Shown here piece by piece: positions 25,123-33,225 of a stretch of DNA of 64,000 nt. A model generated the notes under the pieces. It was not told the DNA's origin, did no database searches, and was given only the letters and a program-made list of their open reading frames with translations. The first letter of the stretch is position 1. Each line of letters starts with the position of its first letter. This DNA is from an uncultured Eubacteriales bacterium (lineage in GTDB: Bacteria > Bacillota > Clostridia > Christensenellales > UBA1242), in the NCBI GenBank assembly GCA_948514155.1, contig CAOQYA010000004.1:1-64000 (forward strand). The letters are read 5' to 3'. The translations under genes and the position numbers were made by a program.

Positions 25123-26298
25123 GTGACAAGAAAGGTTTATCTTGATAATGCTGCAACAACATATGTGTCCGGCGAAGTTCTTAACGAAATGATGCCTTGC
25201 TTCAATGTGCTGTATGGAAACCCAAGTTCCATCCACAGTTTTGGAAGAGAAGCGGCGGCTATCGTTGACAGAGCAAGAGACAGAATTAAAGCGGCAATCA
25301 ATGCAAAAGGCGCGAACGAAATATATTTCACTGCTGGCGGCTCAGAGTCTGACAACTGGGCAATAAAAGGGCTGGCGCATGCTTACTCGAACAAGGGCAA
25401 GCACATTATCACATCGAAAATTGAGCATCAGGCAGTTTTGGAGGCGTGTGCCGCTCTTGAGAAAGAGGGCTTTGAAGTGACATATTTGCCGGTTGACAAA
25501 TATGGCCTTGTGAGCATCGCCGAACTTATGCACGCCATTAGAAAGGACACAATTCTTATTTCAATCATGGCTGTTAACAACGAAGTTGGCACAATTCAAA
25601 ACATTAAAACAATCGCAAAAACTGCGCACGAAAATGGAATTTTGTTCCACACAGACGCAGTTCAGGCGCTCGGCGCTGTTAAAATTGACGTTCAAGATAT
25701 GGAAATCGACGCACTCAGCATTTCGGCTCATAAACTCTATGGGCCTAAGGGCTGCGGCGCATTGTATTTAAAGAACGGCATCCGCATCGACAGCCTTATC
25801 AGCGGCGGAAATCAAGAGCGCGGCAAACGCGGCGGCACGCTCGATGTTCCGGCAATCGCGGGCTTCGGCAAAGCGGTTGAAATTGCGGTGAGAGACCTTG
25901 CAATCAATCAGCAAAAACTCCGCTCGATTAGAGAGTATTTCCTCTCAAAAGTGAGGGAGAGAATTGATTACATTCAGGTCAACGGCCACCCACATCAAAA
26001 AATTAACGGCACGCTCAGCATTTCCTTCGAAATGATTGAGGGCGAGAGCATTGTTATGCTTCTCGACCTTGAAGGCGTTGCAACTTCAACATCGTCTGCT
26101 TGCACTTCCAACTCGCTTCAGCCGTCTCATGTTTTAAGAGCAATGGGCATTGAAGACGAGATTGCACAGGGCACAGTGAGATTTTCATTCGGAAAAAATC
26201 TTTCGAGAGCGGACATCGACTATGCTGTTGATGTGCTTGAGGGCGCTGTTAAAAAACTTAGGTCTATTTCACCTATCACAAAAGCAGGAAGGAGGTAA
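25123..26298 (+). CDS. iscS: Cysteine desulfurase IscS/NifS, 391 aa
   Basis: PLP enzyme that takes sulfur from cysteine for Fe-S cluster assembly and other thiolation. GTG start (25123) behind AAAGGAGATTT gives the canonical VYLDNAATT. PLP lysine in SISAHKLYGPKG near 205, GGNQERGKRGGT loop, and catalytic cysteine in SSACTSNS near 325, with a long catalytic loop typical of group I enzymes. C-terminal RFSFGKNLSRADIDYAV is also conserved. Coupled with iscU two bases later. Confidence 0.95.
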   Translation: MTRKVYLDNAATTYVSGEVLNEMMPCFNVLYGNPSSIHSFGREAAAIVDRARDRIKAAINAKGANEIYFTAGGSESDNWAIKGLAHAYSNKGKHIITSKIEHQAVLEACAALEKEGFEVTYLPVDKYGLVSIAELMHAIRKDTILISIMAVNNEVGTIQNIKTIAKTAHENGILFHTDAVQALGAVKIDVQDMEIDALSISAHKLYGPKGCGALYLKNGIRIDSLISGGNQERGKRGGTLDVPAIAGFGKAVEIAVRDLAINQQKLRSIREYFLSKVRERIDYIQVNGHPHQKINGTLSISFEMIEGESIVMLLDLEGVATSTSSACTSNSLQPSHVLRAMGIEDEIAQGTVRFSFGKNLSRADIDYAVDVLEGAVKKLRSISPITKAGRR

Positions 26299-26300
26299 GT

Positions 26301-26723
26301 ATGTATAACAAAAAAGTTCTTTCCATTTTTCAAAATCCAAAAAACGCCGGCGGCATGAAAGGTGCTAACGGAATTGGCAAAGTGGGCAACGCTGCTTGCG
26401 GCGACATCATGAAAATTTATCTTCTTATCGAAGACGGAATTATCAAGGATGCAAAGTTTAAAACTTTTGGCTGCTGCGCGGCTATAGCTTCAACAGAAGT
26501 CGCTTGCGACCTTATCAAAGGCATGAGCATTGAGGATGCTCTCAAAGTTACAAACAAACAGGTGTTTGACATTTTGGGAGACCTTCCACCACACAAAATT
26601 CACTGCTCAGTGCTTGCAGAGGAAGCAATTAAGGCGGCAGTTGACGACTACAACAAAAGATTGGAAAAAGAAAATAAGAAAAACAAAAAATCTGCTGAAA
26701 CTGAAACAGAAGACGAAGATTAA
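26301..26723 (+). CDS. iscU: Fe-S cluster assembly scaffold IscU/NifU-like, 140 aa
   Basis: Scaffold on which Fe-S clusters are assembled from sulfur supplied by IscS. Three ligand cysteines are visible: NAACGDIMKIY, FKTFGCCAAIASTE and HKIHCSVLAEEAI. The fold core occupies residues 1-120; the C-terminal 20 residues are a Lys/Glu-rich acidic tail (ending ETETEDED) not needed for the fold. A group with this Cys spacing and no CxxCxnC is the NifU N-terminal type common in Clostridia. Forms an operon with iscS and ends at a terminator. Confidence 0.93.
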   Translation: MYNKKVLSIFQNPKNAGGMKGANGIGKVGNAACGDIMKIYLLIEDGIIKDAKFKTFGCCAAIASTEVACDLIKGMSIEDALKVTNKQVFDILGDLPPHKIHCSVLAEEAIKAAVDDYNKRLEKENKKNKKSAETETEDED

Positions 26724-26725
26724 AA

Positions 26726-26750
26726 AAACAGCCATTCGGCTGTTTTTATT
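26726..26750 (+). terminator. Terminator after iscU
   Basis: AAACAGCC-attc-GGCTGTTTTTATTTT. Confidence 0.87.
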
Positions 26751-26766
26751 TTACTAAGTGAGTTTA

Positions 26767-26794
26767 TTGTTTCAAAAACTTAGGATGCTATACA
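26767..26794 (+). promoter_or_regulatory. Promoter of the YtxH-like gene
   Basis: TTGTTT (26767-26772), 16-bp spacer, TATACA (26789-26794) with extended TGC. Confidence 0.65.
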
Positions 26795-26837
26795 TATTTT
26801 AACATCTTCTGCCCAAACTAAGTCTGTGGAGGGAAAA

Positions 26838-27011
26838 ATGAAAGATGTTTTAATGCTTATGGGCTTTGGAATGGGACTTGTGACCGGCGCACTTTTGTAT
26901 AAATACAGCCAGCCAGTTAAAGAGGCTGTAAACAAGGGTGAAAAAGCGGTCATGAAAGAAGTTGACAAGGCCACTCAAAAAGCAAAACAGGTTCAAAAGA
27001 AGGCAAAATAG
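26838..27011 (+). CDS. YtxH-like small membrane protein, 57 aa
   Basis: ATG (26838) behind GGAGGG. Begins MKDVLMLMGFGMGLVTGALL, a single membrane segment with glycine spacing (GxxxG), followed by a charged helix rich in Lys (EKAVMKEVDKATQKAKQVQK). This is the plan of YtxH/YtxG-type general-stress small proteins. The function is unknown; the helix may be a coiled coil on the inner face. An upstream in-frame GTG (26826) would remove the ribosome site and is less likely. Confidence 0.7.
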   Translation: MKDVLMLMGFGMGLVTGALLYKYSQPVKEAVNKGEKAVMKEVDKATQKAKQVQKKAK

Positions 27012-27028
27012 CCTCTCTCTAACAGAAA

Positions 27029-27062
27029 AAAGGCGGGGAAAATTACGACCTCGTCTTTTTTT
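27029..27062 (+). terminator. Terminator after the YtxH-like gene
   Basis: AAGGCGGGG ... CCTCGTCTT, an imperfect stem with G-T pairs and an eleven-base loop, then a T-run. Confidence 0.6.
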
Positions 27063-27071
27063 TCATTCAGC

Positions 27072-27100
27072 AAAAAAAGCAAGACTCTGGCCTTGCTTTC
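27072..27100 (-). terminator. Terminator of the SRP RNA gene
   Basis: On the minus strand, AAAGCAAGgccagagtCTTGCTTTTTTT directly downstream of the RNA 3' end. Confidence 0.8.
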
Positions 27101-27108
27101 TTGATATC

Positions 27109-27373
27109 CCGAGCACATGTTTTGTCTAATTTAAACCAACTGCCTCAAATTTTCCTGGCTCCACCAAAGCTTCCTTATGGCACACGAGTGTATTCCCTTA
27201 ATGATGCTTCCGTCAGGACCTGACATGGTTCAGGAGCATTCGTTGCATAAGACCTTGACTTCATTGCCAAAATAGTTTGCACATATTTGACTTAAACTAG
27301 CCGAGACATGCGGTCAATCCTGCTGTAGCGGGTTGCAGGTTACAGGGCACCGCTAACTCCCCATTTAGCTCGG
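27109..27373 (-). ncRNA. ffs: Signal recognition particle RNA (large, Bacillus-type)
   Basis: The minus-strand transcript, about 265 nt, carries the universal SRP core: CCTGAACCATGTCAGGTCC followed by TGACGGAAGCATC, the Ffh-binding helix 8 region, and long flanking helices. The 5' part has GGTGCCCTGTAACCTGC and CCCGCTACAGCAGG, typical of the Alu domain of Gram-positive SRP RNAs. The two ends pair (CCGAGC with GCTCGG). A promoter (below) and a terminator fit the ends. Partner of ffh at 6622. Confidence 0.93.
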
Positions 27374-27380
27374 TTTTGTT

Positions 27381-27409
27381 ATTATAAACTATTCGGGCGA
27401 AAAAATCAA
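27381..27409 (-). promoter_or_regulatory. Promoter of the SRP RNA gene
   Basis: Minus strand TTGATT (27409-27404), exact 17-bp spacer, TATAAT (27386-27381). Predicted start about 27374, matching the RNA 5' end. Confidence 0.82.
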
Positions 27410-27475
27410 GGAAAATTGTTTTTTATTTTTTGTCAAATCTGATAGAATAAGAGTATAAAGTTAAGAGGAGAAAAT

Positions 27476-28198
27476 ATGGCTGAAGAAAAAACAAGGGCGG
27501 AAAGATTTATCGACGCATTCAACAGCATCGACTATTCGCTCCGCGCCAGATATGGCCTTAACAGAAGCATGGGCTTTTCCGACCTTATCAGAAAATCGGT
27601 GAGCCTTAACTACATCGTCAGAAAATATGAGGACGATTTGATTGACTATGGCCGTCTTCGCAATGCTATCGTGCATCAGGGCAATAAAGACTTTGTCATT
27701 GCCGAGCCGCACGAGAATGTTGTTAATCATATCGAAAAAATCGACAGGCTGATTAACACTCCGCCTAAGGCGATAGATATCTGCCGCCGTGATGTGCTGA
27801 CCACTGATGCGTCGGTGTCAATGGAAGATGTGATAAAACTTATTGCCTCTTCGAACTATTCGAACATTCCTGTGTATAAAGACGGCGAACTTCTGGGCGT
27901 GGCCAACGGTCAAAAAATCTTAAACGCATTTGGCATGTATCTGCTTTCGGGGGGGAAAGCGCTCACATTCCTTCGCAATGCTAAAATTGAAGACATGCTG
28001 ACAAAGATTAAAAACTCGGGCTACTACGAAGTGTGCACCACTGAACTAACTGTGGAAGAGGCACTTTCTAAATTCCATGAAAACCCAAAACTTCTGGCTA
28101 TTTTGCTGACGAAGAAGGGGGTTGCAACAGACGAGCCGCTGGGAATTGTGACCGGCGCAGACGCTATCGAAATGAATAAAGTGCTCGACACTTATTAA
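27476..28198 (+). CDS. HEPN-like plus CBS-pair protein, 240 aa
   Basis: N-terminal about 90 residues are helical and contain RNAIVH (R62 to H67), the Rx4-6H signature of HEPN domains, many of which cut RNA. The C-terminal part (about residues 95-236) is a pair of CBS domains (RRDVLTTDASVSMEDVIKLI, IPVYKDGELLGVANGQKIL, then VEEALSKFHENPK, LGIVTGADAI), a module that binds adenine nucleotides. Sits alone between the SRP RNA and ileS. A nucleotide-gated RNA-binding or RNA-cutting protein is a reasonable inference, not proven. The promoter is a TTGTCA-N18-TATAAA. Confidence 0.78.
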   Translation: MAEEKTRAERFIDAFNSIDYSLRARYGLNRSMGFSDLIRKSVSLNYIVRKYEDDLIDYGRLRNAIVHQGNKDFVIAEPHENVVNHIEKIDRLINTPPKAIDICRRDVLTTDASVSMEDVIKLIASSNYSNIPVYKDGELLGVANGQKILNAFGMYLLSGGKALTFLRNAKIEDMLTKIKNSGYYEVCTTELTVEEALSKFHENPKLLAILLTKKGVATDEPLGIVTGADAIEMNKVLDTY

Positions 28199-28202
28199 AT
28201 AT

Positions 28203-28231
28203 TTGACAAATTAAATTTAAGATGCTAAAAT
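28203..28231 (+). promoter_or_regulatory. Promoter of the ileS T-box transcript
   Basis: TTGACA (28203-28208), 17-bp spacer, TAAAAT (28226-28231), with TGC extension. Confidence 0.85.
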
Positions 28232-28237
28232 AACAAA

Positions 28238-28487
28238 GAAAAGCGTTGATGGAAGACAACAACTTCTTCTTAATCTTTCAGAGAGTTGCCGGCCGGTGCG
28301 AGGCAATAGAAAGGGAAAAAGTTTATCGCTTTCGGAGCTGCGGGTTGAAATCGACTTGAGCGAGATTAGGCTTTGCCGGGAGTTCCCGTTATAGGACGGT
28401 CGCGTCATGTGCGCGAAGGAGCAAGCAAGTGGTTAACCCTCGGCGGGTCTTGTCTGCCGGGGGACTTTTGTTTTTTAGGAGGAGAAA
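28238..28487 (+). promoter_or_regulatory. T-box riboswitch (isoleucine) with terminator
   Basis: The leader of ileS has the T-box features in order: AGAGAG start of stem I region with GCCGGCCGGTGC, a specifier loop with ATC (Ile) in GTTGAAATCGAC, the stem III pattern CGGGAGTTCCCGTTATA, and the antiterminator bulge in AAGTGGTTAACC, whose TGGT can pair with the uncharged tRNA-Ile ACCA end. A terminator hairpin CCCTCGGC...TGCCGGGGG with T-run follows. It lets the cell transcribe ileS only when tRNA-Ile is uncharged. Confidence 0.85.
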
Positions 28488-31400
28488 ATGTATAAAAAAG
28501 TTGACACCAAACTCGATTTTGTGGGAAATGAAAAAGAAGTTCTTTCCTTTTGGAAGGAGAGGGGAATAATCGAAAAGGGCTTGCACCTGAATGAAAATTC
28601 GGGCAAGGTTTTTTCCTTTTATGAAGGCCCGCCAACTGCAAATGGCCTGCCGCATATCGGCCATCCTTTAACCCGCTCAATCAAGGATGTCTTTCCGCGC
28701 TTTAAAAGCATGAAAGGCTATTTTGTGCCACGAAAAGCCGGCTGGGACACACACGGTCTGCCGGTTGAGGTGGAAGTTGAGAAAAATCTTGGGCTTAACG
28801 GCAAGCAAGACATTGAAAAGTTTGGCGTTGACAAGTTTATCGCACTTTGCAAGGAGTCCGTTTGGAAATACAAGGGACTTTGGGAGAAAATCACCGACCG
28901 CATGGGCTACTGGATAGACATGAACGACCCTTACATCACATATGACAACAAATATATCGAGTCAGTTTTCTGGGCGCTCAAAGAAATGGACAAGAAGGGG
29001 CTTATCTATGAGGGCCACAAGATTGTGCCATATTGCCCGCGTTGCGGCACCAGCCTCTCCAAAATGGAGGTTGAAAATGGCGACAACTACAAAAATCTTA
29101 AAGAAAACTCCATTTTCGTGCAAATGAAAAGTTGCGAAGAGGAGAACACATATTTCCTCGTCTGGACAACAACGCCTTGGACGCTTCCTTCCAATGTGGC
29201 GCTTTGCATGAACCCGAATGAAATCTATGCCAAGATTTATTCTAATGGCAAAAACTATATCATGCTTAAAAAACTTATTCCTTCGCTTTTCGAAGAGGGG
29301 ACATATAAACTTGTCTACGAAAAGAAGGGAAAAGAGTTTGAATTTCATAAATACGAGCCGCTTTTTGACTATGTTAAATCGCAAGTCAAGAAAGCATATT
29401 TTGTGACTGTCGACGACTATGTCACCACCGAGGACGGCACGGGAATTGTGCATATCGCTCCTGCATTTGGCGAAGAAGATTATCAAGTTGGCAGAAAATA
29501 TGACCTCGACTTTGTTCAACTTGTTGACGAGGCGGGAAACATGTCTGGCAACACCGATTTTGGAGGAATTTTTGTTAAGAAGGCAGATAAATTTGTAATT
29601 GAAAAACTGCAAAAGGAAGATAAAGTGTTTAAAGTCTTCCCATTTGAACACGCATATCCTCACTGCTGGCGCTGCGGCTCTCCGCTGCTCTATTATGCCC
29701 ACAAAGCCTGGTTTGTTAAAACTACGGCGATCAAGAACACACTTGTTAAGAACAACGCCTCAGTTAAATGGCTGCCGGAGACGATTAAGCAAGGCCGCAT
29801 GGGCAATTTCCTTGAAAACAACATCGATTGGGGAATTTCGCGAACAAGATATTGGGGAACACCGCTTCCTTTCTGGACCTGCGAGAATGGTCATAAACAT
29901 GTTGTGGGAAGCGTGGAGGAACTTAAAAAATTATCTGGCGTCAGCGGCGAACTTGACCTTCACAAGCCGACACTTGATAAAATCACCTTTGCTTGTCCTG
30001 AGTGCGGCAAGAAAATGACCAGAACACCTGAAGTTATGGACTGCTGGTTTGACTCCGGCTCCATGCCTTTTGCGCAATATCACTATCCATTTGAAAATAA
30101 AGAACTTTTTGAAAAATCGTTCCCGGCCGATTTTATCGCTGAGGGAATTGATCAGACAAGGGGCTGGTTCTACACCCTGCAGGCGGTCAATTCTGCAGTG
30201 TTTGGCAAAAGCCCATACAAGACTTGCCAAGCAATCGGGCTTGTTAATGACCGCAACGGCATAAAAATGAGCAAGCACCTTGGCAATGGTATCGACCCAT
30301 GGTCAATTCTCGACAAGGAAGGTGCGGACGCGCTTAGGTGGTATTTCTTCTACTCATGTGCGCCCGGCCAGGGACTATCGTTTAATGAGGATAATCTTAT
30401 CGACCTACAACGCAAGTTCATGGGCACGCTTTGGAATGTGTATGCTTTCTATGTGCTCTATGCCGAAATTGATAAGTTCGACCCTTCGAAGATTAAACTT
30501 GAAGGTTGCAAGTTAAGCCTGCTTGATAGGTGGCTGCTTTCTAAATATAACGAACTTATTTCACAGGTTGATAACAACCTTGAAAAATACGACCTTCAAT
30601 CTGCGACGCGTGCAATCACAAGTTTTGTTGACGAACTTTCCAACTGGTATGTTCGCCGCAGCCGCGAACGCTTCTGGCTAAGTGGCATGGCAGACGATAA
30701 GAACGCGGCATTTAGAACGCTCTATGAAGTGCTCTCTTCGCTCACAAAACTTATCGCGCCGTTTGTGCCTTTTATCGCGGAAAGCATCTATCAAAATCTT
30801 GTTCGCAGCGTGGATAAGTCTGCGCCGGAAAGTGTGCACTTCTGCGCATATCCAGTTGCCGACGAAAAACTGATTGACAAGAAACTTAATCGTGGCATGG
30901 AGAAGGTGCTCGATATCGTAATTCTCGGCCGCGCAACAAGGGCGGCAAGTTTAATCAAAAATCGCCAGCCGCTTGCAAGCGTTATTGTTTGTTCGGCAAA
31001 CAAGATTTCGCTTGATAAACAGCTTATCGACCTTATCAAAGACGAACTTAATGTTGAAGAAGTTCGCTTCAGCCACGACGCAGGCGTGTATGTGAATTTT
31101 GAACTTAAGCCGCAGCTTAAAACTTTGGGGCCAAAGTATGGCAAGCGCCTCGGTGAAATTAGAGAGTTCTTCTCCTCCTGCGACAGCGCGGCTGTGGTCG
31201 CTTCGCTTAGAAAGGGTGAAAATCTCTATATTGGCGACATGCTTCTAACAGAGCAAGATGTGCTTGTTGCTGTTAAGAATAAAGAGGGCTTTGTCAGCGA
31301 AAGCAACGGCGATGTGACAGTTGTTTTGGATGTGACACTCACAGACGAACTTAAAGAAAAGGGCACAATTCGCGATTTTATCTCCATCGTGCAACAGACG

Positions 31401-31598
31401 AGAAAGGACATTGGTCTTGAAGTGACCGACCATATCGCGATCACAATAAACGGCGACGAAGAACTTAAAAAACTTATTAAAGCCCATTCGCAAGTTGTTA
31501 TGGCCGGCACCCTTTGCGACGAAATAACTTTCGGCGAAGGCAACTTTGAATTTGCCTCGAATGGCAAAATTATCAAATTTAATGTTAAAAAGCACTAA
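28488..31598 (+). CDS. ileS: Isoleucyl-tRNA synthetase, type 2, 1036 aa
   Basis: Charges tRNA-Ile. HIGH motif in GLPHIGHPLTRSIKD (near residue 55), a large CP1 editing domain, zinc-type CPRCGT (near 184) and CWRCGSPLL, KMSKHLGN instead of the KMSKS of type 1 enzymes, and a C-terminal anticodon-binding domain. The KMSKHLG form, length and sequence match the type 2 (eukaryote-like) clade, whose members are generally less sensitive to mupirocin. Under T-box control. RBS AGGAGGAG. Confidence 0.96.
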   Translation: MYKKVDTKLDFVGNEKEVLSFWKERGIIEKGLHLNENSGKVFSFYEGPPTANGLPHIGHPLTRSIKDVFPRFKSMKGYFVPRKAGWDTHGLPVEVEVEKNLGLNGKQDIEKFGVDKFIALCKESVWKYKGLWEKITDRMGYWIDMNDPYITYDNKYIESVFWALKEMDKKGLIYEGHKIVPYCPRCGTSLSKMEVENGDNYKNLKENSIFVQMKSCEEENTYFLVWTTTPWTLPSNVALCMNPNEIYAKIYSNGKNYIMLKKLIPSLFEEGTYKLVYEKKGKEFEFHKYEPLFDYVKSQVKKAYFVTVDDYVTTEDGTGIVHIAPAFGEEDYQVGRKYDLDFVQLVDEAGNMSGNTDFGGIFVKKADKFVIEKLQKEDKVFKVFPFEHAYPHCWRCGSPLLYYAHKAWFVKTTAIKNTLVKNNASVKWLPETIKQGRMGNFLENNIDWGISRTRYWGTPLPFWTCENGHKHVVGSVEELKKLSGVSGELDLHKPTLDKITFACPECGKKMTRTPEVMDCWFDSGSMPFAQYHYPFENKELFEKSFPADFIAEGIDQTRGWFYTLQAVNSAVFGKSPYKTCQAIGLVNDRNGIKMSKHLGNGIDPWSILDKEGADALRWYFFYSCAPGQGLSFNEDNLIDLQRKFMGTLWNVYAFYVLYAEIDKFDPSKIKLEGCKLSLLDRWLLSKYNELISQVDNNLEKYDLQSATRAITSFVDELSNWYVRRSRERFWLSGMADDKNAAFRTLYEVLSSLTKLIAPFVPFIAESIYQNLVRSVDKSAPESVHFCAYPVADEKLIDKKLNRGMEKVLDIVILGRATRAASLIKNRQPLASVIVCSANKISLDKQLIDLIKDELNVEEVRFSHDAGVYVNFELKPQLKTLGPKYGKRLGEIREFFSSCDSAAVVASLRKGENLYIGDMLLTEQDVLVAVKNKEGFVSESNGDVTVVLDVTLTDELKEKGTIRDFISIVQQTRKDIGLEVTDHIAITINGDEELKKLIKAHSQVVMAGTLCDEITFGEGNFEFASNGKIIKFNVKKH

Positions 31599-31670
31599 AA
31601 AATTAAAAAAACACTTAATTTTAACTTAATTTTTACTTCTGTGTGTTAAAATTAAAATATCGAGGGCGGA

Positions 31671-32540
31671 ATGAAAGTAGCACAAGGCTGGAAGGACTTT
31701 GAAGTTCTCTCCACCGGCGACGGAAAGAAAATTGAAAACTGGGGCGGACATGTTTTGGTGCGCCCCGACCCACAAATCATTTGGGGGGATTTTTCTGCGC
31801 GAAGAAAAGAGTTTGAAAAAGATATCTGCGCCGAATACATGCGCTCTTCTTCGGGCGGCGGCTTTTGGGAGGAGAAAAAGCGTCTGCCAAGTCAGTGGAC
31901 TTGCGCATGGAAAGATTTAAAGTTTATTGTTAAGCCCATGGGCTTTAAACACACCGGCGTTTTTCCCGAGCAGGCTGTTAACTGGCAAAGGATGCAAGAA
32001 CTTGTTGAAGGGGCAAAGAGAGAGATTAAAGTTTTAAATCTTTTTGCATACACCGGCGCGGCTTCTGTGGCCTGCGCTAGGGCGGGTGCTAAAGTCACAC
32101 ATGTGGATGCGGCAAAAGGCATGGTGGAGCGTGCAAAAGAAAATGCGGCCATTAACAACATTTCAACAATTCGCTTTATTGTTGACGACTGCCAAAAATT
32201 TATCGAAAGAGAAATTAGACGCGGCAATTTCTATGACGCTATAATCATGGACCCGCCAAGTTATGGCAGAGGCCCAAGCGGCGAGATGTGGAAGATTGAA
32301 GATAACATATATGACTTTGTAAAACTCTGCAAAAAAGTGTTGTCCGATAAGCCGCTTTTTGTGTTGATAAATTCCTACACAACAGGGCTGCAAGCGGGAG
32401 TCATGAAAAATATCTTAAGTCTCATTTTTGGAGGCGAAGGCGTTGACGCTGACGAGATAGGCCTTGCAACGAGAGAGGGCATTGTGCTTCCTTGCGGCAA
32501 CAGCGCGTTTAAGATTTGGAAAACTAAGGGGAAGAAATAA
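31671..32540 (+). CDS. Class I SAM-dependent methyltransferase (RlmI/RlmK-like), 289 aa
   Basis: Most similar in layout to the 23S rRNA cytosine/guanine methyltransferase group (COG1092) but without the usual N-terminal PUA domain. SAM motif VLNLFAYTGAASVACARAGA near residues 123-142, acidic VDAAKG, and IIMDPPSYGRGP with the catalytic NPPY-like MDPPSYG. Start at the ATG after GAGGGCGG. The stop overlaps the next start by one base (TAATG), so the pseudouridine synthase is coupled to it. The RNA target cannot be named. Confidence 0.87.
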   Translation: MKVAQGWKDFEVLSTGDGKKIENWGGHVLVRPDPQIIWGDFSARRKEFEKDICAEYMRSSSGGGFWEEKKRLPSQWTCAWKDLKFIVKPMGFKHTGVFPEQAVNWQRMQELVEGAKREIKVLNLFAYTGAASVACARAGAKVTHVDAAKGMVERAKENAAINNISTIRFIVDDCQKFIEREIRRGNFYDAIIMDPPSYGRGPSGEMWKIEDNIYDFVKLCKKVLSDKPLFVLINSYTTGLQAGVMKNILSLIFGGEGVDADEIGLATREGIVLPCGNSAFKIWKTKGKK

Positions 32541-33223
32541 TGCAAGTTGTATATGAAGATAATCACATCATTGTTGTAATCAAGCCGCAAAATCAGCCGT
32601 CACAGAAAGACGAGTCGGGAGACCTTGACCTTTTGAGCGAAGTTAAAGAATATGTGAAGGAAAAATATAACAAGCCGGGTGAGGCGTTTATTGGACTTGT
32701 ACATCGTCTCGACAGGCCGACCGGCGGGCTTATGGTGTTTGCACGAAATTCTAAGTCTGCAGAAAGGCTTTGCAAGCAGATGCAAGAGGGGAAGTTTAAC
32801 AAGACTTATTATGCCGTTGTGGACGGCAAGGTGTTGAAGCCGTCCGAAAGGCTGGTGCACTATCTTAAGAAGGACGAGAAAAATAATATCGTCAAAGTTT
32901 GCCCCGCTCTTGAAGAGGGTGCGAAAAAGGCGGAACTTGTTTACAAAACTCTTGAGAGGACAGACAATAGGTCATTAATGGAAATTCGCATTCTCACTGG
33001 GCGCTCGCATCAAATTCGGGTGCAACTTTCAAGTATAGGCTTCCCAATTTTTGGCGATATGAAATACAATAAAAAGGCCTCAAAAGGAAATCTTGCACTT
33101 TGGGCGGGCAGACTGGAGTTTACTCACCCTGTAACGAAAGATAAAATGGTCTTTGTCTCTTCTCCGGACGAAGGCAAGATGCCATGGAAAGATTTTAAAA
33201 TTTCTAAATATTTCGTGAGGTGA
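32540..33223 (+). CDS. RluA-family pseudouridine synthase, 227 aa
   Basis: Converts uridine to pseudouridine in RNA. The catalytic aspartate is in HRLDRPTGGLMVFA (near residue 57). GRSHQIRVQLSSIGFPIFGD and a C-terminal LEFTHPVT motif confirm the RluA fold. No S4 domain, so this is the short form. Target is likely 23S rRNA or tRNA, not assigned. Overlaps the methyltransferase upstream; ATG at 32540. Confidence 0.9.
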   Translation: MQVVYEDNHIIVVIKPQNQPSQKDESGDLDLLSEVKEYVKEKYNKPGEAFIGLVHRLDRPTGGLMVFARNSKSAERLCKQMQEGKFNKTYYAVVDGKVLKPSERLVHYLKKDEKNNIVKVCPALEEGAKKAELVYKTLERTDNRSLMEIRILTGRSHQIRVQLSSIGFPIFGDMKYNKKASKGNLALWAGRLEFTHPVTKDKMVFVSSPDEGKMPWKDFKISKYFVR

Positions 33224-33225
33224 AA

